A stretch of DNA of 64,000 nt from Moniliella sp. 'wahieum' (Eukaryota; Basidiomycota; Moniliellomycetes; Moniliellales; Moniliellaceae). A program made the translations under genes and the position numbers. The stretch covers positions 593,683 to 657,682 of the forward strand of contig RSEE01000033.1 of NCBI GenBank assembly GCA_003971905.1, given 5' to 3'. Numbering within the stretch: the first letter of the stretch is position 1; each line of letters starts with the position of its first letter. Of the stretch, positions 21,412-33,798 are shown one piece after another. Under the pieces are notes generated by a model that made no database searches, was not told the DNA's origin, and worked only from the letters and a program-made list of their open reading frames with translations.

Positions 21412-24400
21412 CGTGCACGCGAAGCAAGGATGGTGGCACAGAGCCCGCCGCTGGCCACGACACGCACCGAGCCAGCGATGCCCGCGAAGGGTGGAGCGCC
21501 GAGTTTGGGGTCGCCCCCCGAGCGCAGCGCCAGTGTGCAGCCGCCAGCCCCGGCGTACTCCACGTGTGCGGGGCGTGTTAGGTAGGCACGGCAACGTTCA
21601 ACTTTCAAATCACATAGACAATTCCGCATCATGCATCGTGCTCATGCTCATGCACCATCGAGCAGGCTCAGCCCGCCTCCACGCCCTCACACAGGTAACA
21701 CACCATCAGTTCTCTTGACATCGACGGGCGCGCAGTTGTGGTCAGAAGCAGGTGCTGGATTTTTCATTGAGCTTGCCAAGGCATTCTTGACACACGCCTC
21801 TCTCTCTCACGCCGGCGGAGAGTGCGTATATACGAGTACCCACGACCCTCCTATGTTCATATGCCAGTGTTCCTTGGACTATATGGATCTGAAACGCGTT
21901 CATTCCTCTCCGCAAGCATGTCTCCGATGGGCAGGGAAGGCCTCCGCCGGGAAGCCAGCAACCTCGTTACAGCCATATAGCCAGCGTTGTAGATGGAGAG
22001 ATATTGAAAGAGTGCGTTCATGACTACTCGAGGGGCTATCCGATTCCAAGGAAGAGGCGATGGAGGGGAATGAGATCGAGTATTAGTACGGTTCTGCGTT
22101 GAAATACATCTTGCGCTCTCTTCGTCATGTATCCTTTGTCTCCACGAGCAGGCCAAGTACTATACCGACAAAAGCATGTTCAAATTGGCACCCAACCCCA
22201 ACCTTGTGCTCTCTTCTCTCCTCAAATGCAAAATGTGTACATAGATCGCGTTGTTGTGGAGGATATCTTATGATTGATGGCACCTGATCCCAATTGCGTA
22301 TGAAGGGGCCTATGAAGCAGTCCTGCGATTGGTTAATTGGGACGCCCGGATGCGCTCTTCTAAATGAATCTCGATTGCGGATGAGCACGAGAGGAAACGT
22401 AAAACAAGAAGAGAGAGCCATCAAGAGCACCGACTATAGAAGAAAGTGATATAGAGGACAAGATGCAATAGATAATGGATCAAGATTGAGGTGGGCCACT
22501 TCAAATCTTCCACGCGACAACCAAGGTGGGCCTGGGGAGATGAATTTCCAAAAGGGACGATACGAGGAGGCGTCTCGACGCTTCGGGATGTGCAGGAGAA
22601 GGACAGTTACTTTTTGGCCCCTCATTCGCTCACTGGCCATGCGCAGATTACAAAAAGGATATGTCAAATGACATGTATTTCATGCTCTCATTGCCAGAAG
22701 AAGACGGCAAAAATTGTTTGACCACTCTGAAGAAAAGTATAACGTAGCTGCGAGACATGCAAAGGGAGTGGTGGCTCTCAAGTTGCTATAATTAGAACAC
22801 GTATCCACATTTACGCTTTACGCGTTATTACTTGTTACGGCTTATCCGTATTCACTTGCGGAGCTAATACATCCTGTCTACATCTAGTTGCACACGAGTT
22901 GAAGAAGTCGCACTATAGAAATCCGGCCTCCAGGAAGTGGCGAAGCGCAATTGAATATATTGACCTCCGAATTGATGAGCTGCACAGGAGATGTGACGGA
23001 TGAACCAGCCAGGTATGAGCGAGAAGGCTTCCTGTGTCCCCACCTTTGAAAAGACTGCACAAAAGTACTAAATACTAATACCAAAAGCAGAAGTAATATC
23101 GATTCCTGGTTGCGGGTGAGGTGGAGAGGAGGCGGAGGAGTACTAGCATGCAGAGGAAGGAGGGAGAGAAGAGAAGGAGACAAGGGCAGCTGGAGGACAC
23201 CGGACAGGCGCCGCAGCGGGAAGGGCGAGTCGAACCCCCAAAGGGGAACTGCCCTAGTGCTGTCATTGATGATGCGGCGAGAGTACAGCAGAGAGGACAA
23301 GTCAGTAGCTATAGTCACTAGTCAGCGTGCAACGTTCAATGAACTGACCGTTTTCAGACGTTCAGCCCAGTCGCAATAGGACGCTGGATAGCGATCGCCT
23401 GCCGATCTTTGTGATTGCCCAGGAACATCACGCATCATGCATCATGCAGTGGTATTAGTCAAGATCTAAGACTGCTACCATGCTACGGTGTACTCCTACC
23501 AGAGTATACTGAGCATACAGAGTACTGAGTACTACACTAATGCGAAGTACTTCATACAGGTGCCTAGCCAAGCGCTATAACAGGTTCGACGTATGTTCAG
23601 CGGTTCAACACGGAGTTCCATTTTAAACGTGCTCAATATTGGTACGTACGTAGCCTAAGTTCGACAGACCAAACCCAATGGAAACGGGGGGCCGAGGTGA
23701 AGTAGTCACCCGTGTTTCATGTCGGATCACACGTCGCACATCACATATCACAGCAGCCCCGTACTGAGGCGAGGGGCTGAGCATGTCATCGACATCCCCC
23801 CATCTCGCGCATACCGGGGGGGTACTTGTGATATGGTGTCTCTGTGCTGTGCTCAGCTGAGCACTCAGTACGTCAGTACGCTCAGTACGCTGAACTCAGC
23901 CTCTGAGCACTCAGTGTCGGCCTCTTTCCTGCTGTGGCCACCTGCGCCTCTACTTGCTGAGCCAGCCGCCGAGACTGCCAGGCGGAGGGAATGCATCGGA
24001 CGTGCAGTTGAACTTCAACTTCAACGTTCAACGTCAACTGAACCCCCAACTTCCTTTCGACGCACGCTGCCGCTACGTACTAAGCACCAGGCACTACCGC
24101 AGTAAATACTAAAGCTGCTCGCATCTCAGATCCGAGATCAGAGCGCACACTGGCTGGATGCCGGTCAAGCGCCTCTGATGGGCGCTTGCACCCACAGCGC
24201 CCCCCCGCCTGTCAGAAATGGGGTGGTTCCTTTCCCTGATCGACTGATCGATGATCGATGGTCGATGCTCGCTGACGCGATGCCGATCCCCCCCCTTGAA
24301 AAATGAATCACAACTGCATACGACCTGTCTGGCGTCTCTGGTATCTATCACATAAATATTGATCCCTTCTAGCATCTTACCTCTGCCCTTCTCCTTCTCC

Positions 24401-24593
24401 TTTTCCCTCCCCCCCTTCCAAGCTTCCAAGTCCATTCGTTGCCAGATTGTTGGGCAGAGGCTTCTGGGGCCAGTAGCGGGCACAGATTCCTTTCCGTCTA
24501 CCAACCAACCGTCTTGGTGAGTATATCTTCCATCGCCACCTTCTACTTGTCGCTGACTAGGGCTATGCAGTCCCTCAGATTATTTCCTCACAA
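21412..24593. other. Intergenic region, repeat-bearing, no gene supported
   Basis: Upstream of beta-COP (minus) and of the Ser/Pro-rich gene (plus). The dispersed motif GCATCATGCATC occurs near 21626 and 23432, a GTACTCAG-type tract near 23500-23540 and 23840-23930, AACGTT-type motifs near 24010-24045, and GATCGAT motifs near 24238-24262. A 55-nt intron-like element at 24515-24569 (GTGAGT, GCTGAC, GCAG) probably interrupts the 5' UTR of the downstream gene. Confidence 0.5.
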
Positions 24594-26780
24594 TGGGACC
24601 GTTCCACCCCTTCCCCCTATCGCTCTATCAGAGCAGCTTTGAGCAAGGCAATGACCCTCCTACGCCTATCTTCTCCTAAGAAAAAGACAAGTCTGCTACG
24701 TCGTGCCTCGACCCGGATATTCACTTCTGTTTTCAGTTCGCCATCTAGTCTAACCCAAAGGCCCTTGAAGAGACACCCCGCATGGCGAAACAGGGTCAAG
24801 ACGCTACATCGCCAGGGGAGGTCATGTTTTCTGCAGTTGCCGGCCAGGGTGGCCAGCACATCAGGTCTCGACCGCGGTCAAAGACGGCTTCGGTGCTTGC
24901 CGTGAATGACGAGGCTGAATCACGCAAGTTGATGAGCATTCTTGACACAATCGGGCGGAAGTCATTCTCTGCTTTCTCCTCTTAACATCCCACCACCTTC
25001 TTTCGCCAAGATGGCCCACAGGTCGACCTCTTCTTCCACGAGCAACACTCTTCCGATCCCTCCGTTATTGGGGAGTAATTCATCCTCTGGTCCTGGCATA
25101 TCATCATCTAACGAAATGCTTTCTCTGGCATCTACTCAATGGACGGGGTATGATACGGAGGCTGAATGCTCTCCGTCGGTCCTTACTTTGCCCGAGTTGC
25201 TACCGGAACCACCCGGGTACAAAGTGGCACTGTCAAACAGCAGGTGTTCAGCTTTGTCCCCTCCACACTTTTTCGGTTCACTTTCTCATGTCTCTGCCAT
25301 GGATGGCCATGTGCCACCTCGTGGTGCCGATGAACATGACCAATTGCTTTTGAGCCGAGAGAAGATGTCCGGTCTCGCTAATAACCCCCTCGGCCCAGTC
25401 CACGGTCTTCCGTCGATGCAGTTTTCGGAGCGAGGGGTCCGTGACTTTGTCCAGCACTCGCCAATAAGCTTGGATCAGCTCTATACTATTCCACTATTAC
25501 TGGCCAAACAATCTCTCACAGCTCAAGATGCTCCCCGCTCCCCGCGGAAGAGAGAGATTTGCCCATGCACCCCCACGAGGATGAAAGCTGTAGCCTCTAC
25601 AGCCAGGATGAAGGGGAGACATGGGCCCCGGCTACCTCACGCCCCTTAAGCGCTTCATCTTCTTCCGGGGTCTTCTCCGGGCTCCACGGCCCATATGTTC
25701 CCTGCCTTGTCTCGCCCTTGGTCGCAGGCTACACACACCTCGATATCTGTCGAGGATTCACATGAACGTGGCCGTATCCACCGCGCTAGCCGAGGTTGGA
25801 GTGAACACTTGTCATCGGCTTTTGATTTCAGGAACCCCATCTCTCCATCACCAACCCATGCAAGCGTCGCAGCACCTTTTAACAACCAGGGTGACCATGA
25901 CACTCCGCTGATTCCTGAGCAGGCCCTGCTATCCTCGCAGCTGATTGCACCAGTTGACACAAGACCAAAGGACGAGGCCGTTGCAGACGAGGAATGGGCG
26001 GCGATTGCCCAAGCTCGCGAGGAGACGCTCCAAAAACTTCTCGGAGTTCCCACGAACTCTTCACCCAGTCGTTCTTCCGTTTCCGCGCGGGCGCATTCCA
26101 AAGTCTCTTCTCCCCCATCATCTCCTTTTCAATATGCCCAACGTCCCAGCCAACAAGCCGAAGGTACAGTCCGTTCACCTTCGTGGAGGATGCTCCTTTC
26201 GCCTTTGTCCCCGAGAAGGATGGGCAAAAGCCTTGTTTGGATCCTTGGGAAGAACCTATTCAGATGCGCTCAGCCTCCACCAGGGCAAGACCTTATCTTA
26301 CTCGTCTCCGGGTCTCACTCTCCCCATCGCCCAAGCCCTTGTTGGGTGTGGAATCGGCGACGGGGGAGCATCGAAGCATGACAAGCTTGGCTCCCCATTT
26401 AGCTCGCCACAAATGTCCAAGGCCACTTTAGCCGGCCCACCCACTCCCCCGCGGTCTCCTTCGAGCCGTCATCGAGCCCAGCTTTCGGGGTATCCAAACG
26501 GTACCTCTAGCTACCTACATGTTCCTACCTCAACAAGCGCCGGACCTGGGAAGCAAGCTCTCACTCACTGCTCCTCTACTTCTGCTGTCTCCAGCACCCG
26601 GGCAAAACCCGTACGGTGCAAAGCCCCTTGGTCACCTACGCTGGACACGTCTCCTCCCCTTTCTCCCCCCCTACCACTTTCCCCCCCAGCCCAGTGTTTT
26701 CCAGTTTTTCCTCCAATCAAGACGCAAGAATCCACCGCTGGTTGAATCACATGGCAGAGGCCACGCCGCCTGGCTCATGA
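24594..26780 (+). CDS. Ser/Pro-rich protein of unknown function
   Basis: The first ATG after the likely 5'-UTR intron is at 24594 (MGPFHPFPLSLYQSSFEQGN). The product is rich in Ser, Pro and Thr with many SP and TP dipeptides, suggesting a phosphorylated, largely disordered regulator; this is inference from composition. Recognisable stretches: EVMFSAVAGQGGQHIRSRPR, NDEAESRKLMSILDTIGRKS, ISSSNEMLSLASTQWTGYDT, DEEWAAIAQAREETLQKLLG and, near the end, SSNQDARIHRWLNHMAEATP. The reading frame changes repeatedly (near 24655, 24780, 24960, 25545, 25690, 26170, 26200 and 26600), so exact boundaries are provisional. I do not recognise a domain. Confidence 0.5.
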
Positions 26781-27362
26781 TCAGAGCCTCACGCCATCAT
26801 CATTCCCCCCTCCCATGTCGCTGTTTCTGCCCTTTTGTTTATATCTCTGTGTTGTATATCTGTGTGTTTCCCTCTGCGTGTATATCTGGGAAACCGGCAT
26901 CAGTACCGTTCATTATATTAAGGGGATATATCTCCTTCTCCCCCCCTTCCCTGATGTTACAGCATGAAACGAGAGGAAACGTAATGCAGAGCGTCCGGTT
27001 TGTCCCCACCCACCCACCCACTTATCTTGGATTGATCAATAGGTGGATTAAAGCAGCAACAAACGAGAAGAAGAACGATAAACAGGAAGGCTAGGACTAG
27101 TATGGGCGACCCCTGCAGGTATTGGAGCAGCTCGCAGGCTTTCCAGCTGGTCGTTAGCCTGAATGCGCGACATGTTTGCCAATAAATCATTTGTCCCGCG
27201 ACTTGTGTTTTAGCCGATGATCCTTTGTCAGCACCCCTCTTTTACAACCGGCAAAGCTAGCAGGAGCGATATGCTGTGGAGCCAAAAACGTCTAGCAAGT
27301 GGCTGTGCATGCACTACAAAAGACACCGACATAGGTAGTAGCTATACACATCGATAAGAAAA
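26781..27362. other. Convergent intergenic region
   Basis: Lies between the 3' ends of the Ser/Pro-rich gene and eL8. T- and C-rich with GTGTATATCTG-like repeats near 26850-26890, probably 3' UTR. No gene seen. Confidence 0.5.
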
Positions 27363-28159
27363 CTAGTTGTTCTCCAGGGCGGCAACCGTGGTACCAGCTG
27401 CCTTGGCGCGTTTGCGCAGCTTGTCAGCCGACTTGTTACCACGCACACCACCGCCCCAGTGACGACGACTCTCCTCGTACTTGTCGACGTAGTTAGCCTT
27501 CGCCGCCGACACAAGGTTGGCCAGCTCACGTTGGTCTTCCGCCCGCACATCCTGGACGACGGCGATGGCAGCCGTCTTCTTGTGCACGACCTGGCCCAGA
27601 CGAGCCTTACCACCCTTAACAATCACCCAAGGGATACCCATCTTGCGGCAGAGAGCGGGAACGGCAACGACAAGCTCGATAGGGCGACATCGTCGGCAAG
27701 AACGACGAGGGACGCCTTCTTGGCCTCAATAGAGCAATGGCATGGTTGAGACCGTACTTGACAAAGAAGGCTTCTTGCCATCGGCCTTGGGGTCCGCCTT
27801 CTTGCCAGCAGCAACATCGGCAGCAATCGCAGCTAGACGGGCCTTCTTTTCCTGCTTGCTCTCGGGGCGGTACTTGTTGAGAAGCTTGAACAAGGCGGTG
27901 GCTGTGTTCTTGTCAAGGGTGTTGCTGAACTGGGCCAGGGCGGGGGGGACCTTCAAGCGAGAGTTGAGGATGACACGCTGCCGCTGAAGGCGAATGTATT
28001 CGGGCCATTTCACAAAGCGGGTCAAATCGCGGGCTGGCTGAATGTTCTGGCCAATACCAAAGTGGCGGGGACGAGCCTCAAACAGGGGTTGGCCTGCTTC
28101 TTGCTCGACGACGACGCCTTGAGGTTGGATGGGAGCTTCGGGTTCTTTTTGCTGGGAGC
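27363..28159 (-). CDS. RPL8: 60S ribosomal protein L8 (eL8, L7Ae family), first coding exon unresolved
   Basis: Structural protein of the large ribosomal subunit. From the acceptor TTTTTTAG (AG at 28160-28161) the protein reads [10 protein letters not shown], then [40 protein letters not shown] and [17 protein letters not shown]. It continues through the L7Ae core ([65 protein letters not shown]) to [20 protein letters not shown] and the stop at 27363-27365. All are diagnostic of eL8. Frame changes lie near 27755 and 27690. The upstream intron has branch TGCTGAC near 28190. Its 5' exon should be short and begin MAP-like, but no start with the required phase was convincing between 28195 and 28420. 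Confidence 0.93.
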
Positions 28160-28778
28160 CTAAAAAATTAAGAAGGCAGAAAAAAGTCAGCAATGCGAAC
28201 CAAATGGGAGGAACGTGGATCATTGAGCAGGGGTGGTGAGGATGCCTAAGCCACGTCGCATACGTCGGGCCCCCGTACATCCCCATCGGGCTGGGCCCGA
28301 TGAGGATGGCTCTATCGGAAGAGCCGCACAAAAGTAGACGTTCCCCATTACGGGTACTAGCCCACTTCATAGCAATCTCTTCCCCACATCACGTCAACAC
28401 TTGGGGCCCATGCCCCAAGCTCAGCTGTCCTTCTTATCCCCCGCTTCTGCAGAAGTGGGGAGATTCTCTGCACGCATACAAGCGTGCAGGCGAGGGTTGA
28501 GGCCGATAGTCGTTTCAAGGGCGGGCGGATTGACGACACCTACCATAGCAAGAATCGAGACGAAAGGTGATGGTGAAAGGATAGGAGGGGCGATCATACC
28601 ACCTGATTTAACTCGAAAACTCGCCGCAGCACAAAAAAAACCCCTCGCTATCGATAGATTCCGCGCAACAAATTTCAGAGACGCGCGGAAGATAAGATTG
28701 CACCGATTCCCCAAAAAAGTTGGCCTCCCTTGGTCCCACATGACACGCTGCACAATTCAAACACCCCCGCAGCTAGCA
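28160..28778. promoter_or_regulatory. Divergent region between eL8 and A49, including the eL8 first intron and exon
   Basis: About 600 nt shared upstream region of a ribosomal protein gene and an RNA polymerase I subunit gene. It should contain the eL8 first exon, intron 5' end and both promoters. No element was identified with confidence. Confidence 0.45.
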
Positions 28779-30240
28779 ATGGGCCCGAAGGACTCGCACG
28801 ACAAGAAGCGCAAAGCATGCAGTAGTGATGCATCCAAGCCCAAGGCTAAACGCACCAAGTCGGCTGACACAGGCGCCACTGAGGCTGTAATCCAGGTGGA
28901 TGACCGGCCTGAAACAGGCCCTGTCTTGGTCAGTTGCCCGGACTTTGACGTGCCAACCGAGACCCCTTTTACGCTCTACACCGCCCCTCCTATGGGGGAG
29001 GAGGGCATAGAGGATGACCATGACCAGAACCTTCTTGTGGGAGAATACGACGTGATGCGTTACATTTCTAACAATGGTGACTGGTCTATTTTCACAGAAG
29101 AAGAGCGCGGCATGGGTCGTGTCCGCGAGTATGATGGCGAATACATATTGGGTGTATATGATCCAGATAAGAAGACGGTAACCCTGCGTCGGGCTCCGCT
29201 CTTATCCATTCGTCGCTCTGTTCGTGCGCATGCGGAACTCAACTCCATGGCAACGGGTTCGAACGACTACGCGGCTCGCCAGCTGCAGCGTAGGCATCTC
29301 GGCGACCTATTTGGTAACCGCAAGATGAAGGCAAAAGCATCCAATGCAGACCGGATGAAAGTCGAGGGCTCTTCGGCAAGCATGCAACGAATTCTTACCC
29401 AGGTTTCTACTGGTATCCAAACTGTCAGTGCTGATAATGCCCAGGAGACCAAAGCGGTGCACGGGGAACAGGAAGCCGCCGCTCTCGCTGCAGGCGTACC
29501 CGCAGAAGTGTTGCGTTATATCCCTATGCCCAATTTGAGCGCCGAGCACCCAGAGGAGGTCTATTCCTTCTCCTCTTTGGTCCCGACTGAGATCCTGCGC
29601 ATTCTGAAAATCACCTGGATCAATTCGGTTGAGACAGAGGCCGATGTGTCCAAATCCCTCCCCTTCCCTGCCCCTGCCAAGAGCATTACATGCGTGCGCG
29701 TGTGCTCGAAACGATCAAAGCGTACAGGTCCAACCCTTTAAGCCAGATGTTGGAAGATCGAGTTCACTTAGCTTATTTCGGGGCCTTACTTTGGGGCTTG
29801 CTCTTCTCTGAGCGTTTGCTCAATAACCGCAAGGCCCTCGCTCAACGACTTAAGCTCAATGACCCCGCCGGTAGCTCCACCGTGCTGAACCACATGTACC
29901 TTCATTTTACTGAATCCCAGCGCGGAACCAAAGAGCGTCGGATCACCACCTTTATGAAGACCAAAATGCTTGCCTACATCGCCGCCATTTTGCTTCATCT
30001 CGACGCCTTTGCAGTTGACTATGGGCGAGTATCGGCGGAGTTGGAACTTACACCAAAACGGTGCGCTCTTTGGTCTCTTTTCTACTGCATTCTAACTGAC
30101 CCCACATATTCAGGATGGCCGACATCTTTCATTCCTTGGGATGCAAGTCGTCAATGGTCAAATCCACCACCGAGAACAGGGCGATCAATAAAAGGGTACT
30201 CCGTTTGCCTTTGTCGTGGCCAAAGGCCAAGGCGTTCTGA
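28779..30240 (+). CDS. RPA49: RNA polymerase I subunit A49
   Basis: A49 with A34.5 forms the TFIIF/TFIIE-like module of RNA polymerase I and promotes rRNA transcription in the nucleolus. The ATG at 28779 gives a Lys-rich start (MGPKDSHDKKRKA), then PVLVSCPDFDVPTETPFTLY with the dimerisation barrel (NLLVGEYDVMRYISNNGDWS, YILGVYDPDKKTVTLRRAPL). The linker has RRHLGDLFGNRKMKAKA, the family motif for A49 (xxLGxxFGxxKxKKA). The C-terminal tandem winged helix contains MLEDRVHLAYFGALL and TFMKTKMLAYIAAILLHLDA. A 53-nt intron, 30061-30113 (GTGCGC, CTAACTGAC, CAG), leads to RMADIFHSLGCK and a C-terminal RVLRLPLSWPK; stop at 30238-30240. One frame change near 29690. Confidence 0.9.
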
Positions 30241-30826
30241 GTGCATTTTCGACGCTATTGCTCACAAGGAATTCTTGGATGTTTCATGTGGACTAGGACA
30301 TGCCTGTAGATCGATCGCATTGAGCCCTTTGAGTGGAAACATGAGATCATGAGAGCTGATGAGGATCGGACCTCTACAATGCGGTTGTCCACCCCCGGAT
30401 GTCAGAACATCACTTGATCGCAGTGTACATCTGACTTTCTTTGGAGCTAATTGCCGATTGTTAAGCGCGTACGTTAAGCGTTGATTGTTGAGGAGGCCCG
30501 TGAAGCTTGAAGGTAGAGACTGCTTCCACGTGACGCGTGATGCAAGAAGTGTCCATTCTTATTCTCAGGCGCTACTTGTGAATGCCCGTCTCAGTCCCTG
30601 CTTTGTCTGTCTCGGCGGATGATATCTTCTTTTGCTACCACCTCTTTCTCCTCTTATTCTCTTTGGGCTCGACTTGACAACACTTGTGAACCAATATCTG
30701 CCGGGTGAATCGTTTTTCTCAGCGGCTAAGTGACAGAAACTCAAGTGCTATGCTATGCCCCTTGTTTCGTTTCAAAAGAAACCACACCATAATAGACTCT
30801 CTTTCATGCACCTGGCCGAGCAGGTT
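30241..30826. other. Intergenic region before tRNA-Gly
   Basis: 3' side of A49 and downstream side of the minus-strand tRNA. Nothing further seen. Confidence 0.5.
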
Positions 30827-30834
30827 AAAAAAAA
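30827..30834 (-). terminator. RNA polymerase III terminator of tRNA-Gly
   Basis: Eight consecutive T residues on the minus strand begin two bases after the tRNA-Gly discriminator base. Confidence 0.9.
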
Positions 30835-30835
30835 G

Positions 30836-30932
30836 TGCGGCCGCCGGGAATCGAACCCGAACCTTCAGCTGCCCCCTGTCAGATTGTAAACCAACTTGGA
30901 AGGCTAAAATTCTACCTTTAAACTACAGCCGC
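30836..30932 (-). tRNA. tRNA-Gly(UCC) with intron
   Basis: The minus strand folds as a cloverleaf. Acceptor GCGGCTG pairs with CGGCCGC with one G-U; the discriminator is A (30836). D arm is GTTT-AAAGGTA-GAAT. Anticodon arm is TTAGC with loop CTTCCAA, anticodon TCC. T arm is TCGGG-TTCGATT-CCCGG. About 26 nt lie between A37 and the 3' half of the anticodon stem (GCTGA), the standard position of nuclear tRNA introns. The T-run terminator supports expression. Exact intron ends were not fixed. Confidence 0.92.
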
Positions 30933-31193
30933 TGTTGTTTGCAAGCGGCATAATACTATAGATGTGGAAGCTATCCTGTAGCCACCTTCTTTAGCGCCCA
31001 GAGTGATCACCTTAACTTCATAACCCCACCCACCCATCTAGCAAGACTGACACCAAGACTGACACTGCTAGCCAGTAATATGTTCCCCTTGACTAGCATT
31101 ACAGCGCGACTGCAAATCCACACAGAAGACAGCCCAGCTATCACTTGCCAGAGATTGCGGATGATATGCATGACAATTGATGCTCCTACTACG

Positions 31194-33403
31194 CTACTCG
31201 GATTTGGACACGCCCTGCTCCTCTGTCCCAGTCGTACGGAATGACGCCATGTTGGGCGTCTGGAATAGATCCGAGTCCTCCGGATCGGGTGTGACTCCAG
31301 TATGCGCGTGCACTAGTGCTGCCTCACTCTCCTCATTCAACAGGGAGGAAGGCAAATCTCCTACTGGCGCCGTCGCCATTGGCGCATCCAGCTGGCTCTC
31401 CTCTTCCACTTGCGTTTCCGACAGAGCCACTTCGGGGGCCTGGGCTGCTGCCGGCGAGACAGCAGTACGTTCCAAAGCACTGTCCCCAGGGGAGAGGTTG
31501 AATGTGCCGTCCCTTGATGCCCGGACACAGTGGTGGAGGTGAATACCGCTTGGTTGGCATCTGAAGTTGGTATAGCTGAAGGATGGGGCGGGACACCAGT
31601 CCTTTCTCCCTCAGAACGAGCTTCCTCGTCGGGTCGTACTGCGTGGGGTTCAGCATGGCCCGGAACACCATGTTGATTCGGTTGGGAAAGAGGGGCCGGA
31701 GAATGCTCATCCTCTGCCACTGCCCCTCGTTCTTGAGGCGAGTCACTAGGTGAAGTATTGGCGCCTATAGGCAACGAAGGAGAGGTTTGCTTCGGCGGGA
31801 GAGACAAACAAGGGTCGGCTGGCGGATCAGATTCCACGCCAAGTTCCACTGATTGCTCCAGTTTGGCTGTAGGGGAAATGTTTGGTCCCGCCACCTCCCC
31901 CATGGAAGCCACCGTTTTGGGGGAGCGGGGCTCCCGGGCAGAAAGTGCATCCTGGGTTCCAGGTGAACCACCCGTAACGCCAGGATCTTGGTGGGGAAGG
32001 TCTGTGGTGGCGGGGGCTTGATCGTCAAGAGTTGGTTCACGATGAGGGTCGGCAAAGTCCTTCTTCCCAAGGTCACCATCCAGGACGGGGTCGCCTTGGT
32101 TCACAGGACCTGGGTTGACTCCAGTGGATTGGTCAAGCAGCTTCTGCCCAGGCGCTGGAGGTGCACCTTGCAAGACAGACGTAGCCTTGGTGCTGCTGAT
32201 GGGTTGGATGGGTGCCTCCTCTGGCTCGCCATTGCTGGGGTCGGTGGTGCTTGCTCGTTTCCTGCGAGGCTCACGGACGATCTCGATTTGCTCAGAGGCA
32301 GCGCGAGGTTGGCTTCCCTCCCTGCTCAGTCGGGGCCTCTTGGTTTGCGGCTCGAGAGTTGATTCAGACTGTACCACGTCTTGTACTGGTGCCAGACCTG
32401 TACCAAAGGGAATAAGGTGGGGATGCACCTCAGCCTTGGTGGGCCTGTGAGGTGATCGGTGGTCGCCACGTGAATGAAGGAACCAGCGGCGCAGTTTTCG
32501 GTCGTTGGATAGGATGGGGGGAGGTGCTTCTCCTTCTGTGATGCGGTCCAGGTCTGCTAACCCCTCGCGCTCAATCACCTCCAGCTGCATATCTCGAGTT
32601 GGGTTTCCCCTCCACTGTTCCCCATACATCGGCCCCACATCCAACATTACCTCCCTGATCGTGACAGGATGAAGGGGCAACTGGCCTGGACGGGCATCGC
32701 CGCCCCTCATACGCGCACGGATGGCTTCGAGCCAAGAAGGGGGGCGGAGGAAGGGGCCAACCCAAGCTCTGGTCTCCAGACGGGCGCATCGATTGGGTGT
32801 ACCCATGATGGAAGAGATGGATGCAGGCGCTGGCGGGCATTGTTGACGGCGTGGCATAGGGACTCCGAGGTGTCGCTCACGACTCGGCGGTGGTCTATGA
32901 ATACTGCGTTCGAGGTCAGGAGGGGGCCGTACGAGAAAGGGGATATAACCTACTTGAGTCAGAAACAGAGAGAAGGCTGTGTGCGGTATATTCCCACTCA
33001 CTCCCGCGCTGATCGGCTGAGGCATGAGAGGGAATGCAGTCGTCTGGAACGGCGCCCATGTCGTTGAGGAGCGGGCCTAGGTGCGACAGCGTCGTGCCCC
33101 AAATGTCGTTGGGCGCATCCTCGTCGCCAAACGGGGGGGGGTGGAAAGCCCATGTTGGGTGCGCTGGAGGCGGTGCAGAGCGTTGGGAAGGGCACCGCTT
33201 TGGCCCAGCAGTTCCAGCGCGGAGAAGAACTGCTGTGCGTGAGACGAGACGCGGTCGGGGTCGACGGCCGGGGAGAGCGTGGAAGGTGGCGGGGATGCGG
33301 GCGGGGAGAAGCGAGCGAGGCGGTGGCTGAGGTGGTCGATGTAGGGGACCAGATCCCTGTCCGCCAGCGAAGGAAGGAGCGCGAGCGGGACGGACTCGCT
33401 CAT
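31194..33403 (-). CDS. Unrecognised protein with disordered Pro/Ser/Glu-rich C-terminal half
   Basis: Starts at ATG 33403 (MSESVPLALLPSLADRDLVP); an in-frame ATG at 33454 is an alternative. The N-terminal part reads YIDHLSHRLARFS and QQFFSALELLGQSG, then after a frame change near 33140 continues DIWGTTLSHLGPLLNDMGAV. After another change near 32950 comes a folded-looking segment (RVWVGPFLRPPSWLEAI-type, VTIREVMLDVGPMYGEQWRG, LEVIEREGLADLDRI). A long Pro/Ser/Glu/Gln-rich tail follows and ends with EEQGVSKSE at 31194 after a change near 31500. Basic KRPRLSREG and RRKRAS clusters could be nuclear localisation signals. I cannot name a family. It shares a 395-nt divergent upstream region with the Src1-like gene. 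Confidence 0.6.
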
Positions 33404-33798
33404 CGCACCGGCGGTGGCGGGCAGACCAGCAGTGGCGGCGGCAGACCCGATCATGCCGAAGCCCAACGCGGCCGGGCGAGGGGGGCTGAGGCTGAGGTCA
33501 GCCGGTCCCTGGCCGGCGACGCGTGACATGTGACACGTAACCGCGTAAGCGCGTAAGCGGAACGCGTAACTCCTGCTCACTCTGAGCGTCATCGATCCGA
33601 TCGATCATCGACGGACAGGACAGGCAAGGGACCGCCTGCATGAATGAACATTTCAGTTCTCGCTGATGCGCATGCCGTTCGCGCGTTCACGCAGCGTCAC
33701 GTGATGGTTGCTCGCCCGCCACAGCGGTCGGCCGCTCCAAACACTTCCTGCGTCGCCGCCTGGCTTGTCCGCCCATCCCACCACCCACCGCCCCCGCC
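33404..33798. promoter_or_regulatory. Divergent promoter region with GCGTAAC palindromes
   Basis: Contains CGTAACCGCGTAAGCGCGTA and ACGCGTAAC at about 33537-33570, reiterated GCGTAAC/GTTACGC half-sites around ACGCGT (an MCB-like core), then GATCGATCATCGA near 33597-33610 and a CACGTGATG E-box-like site near 33698. Functional role is inferred only. Confidence 0.4.
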
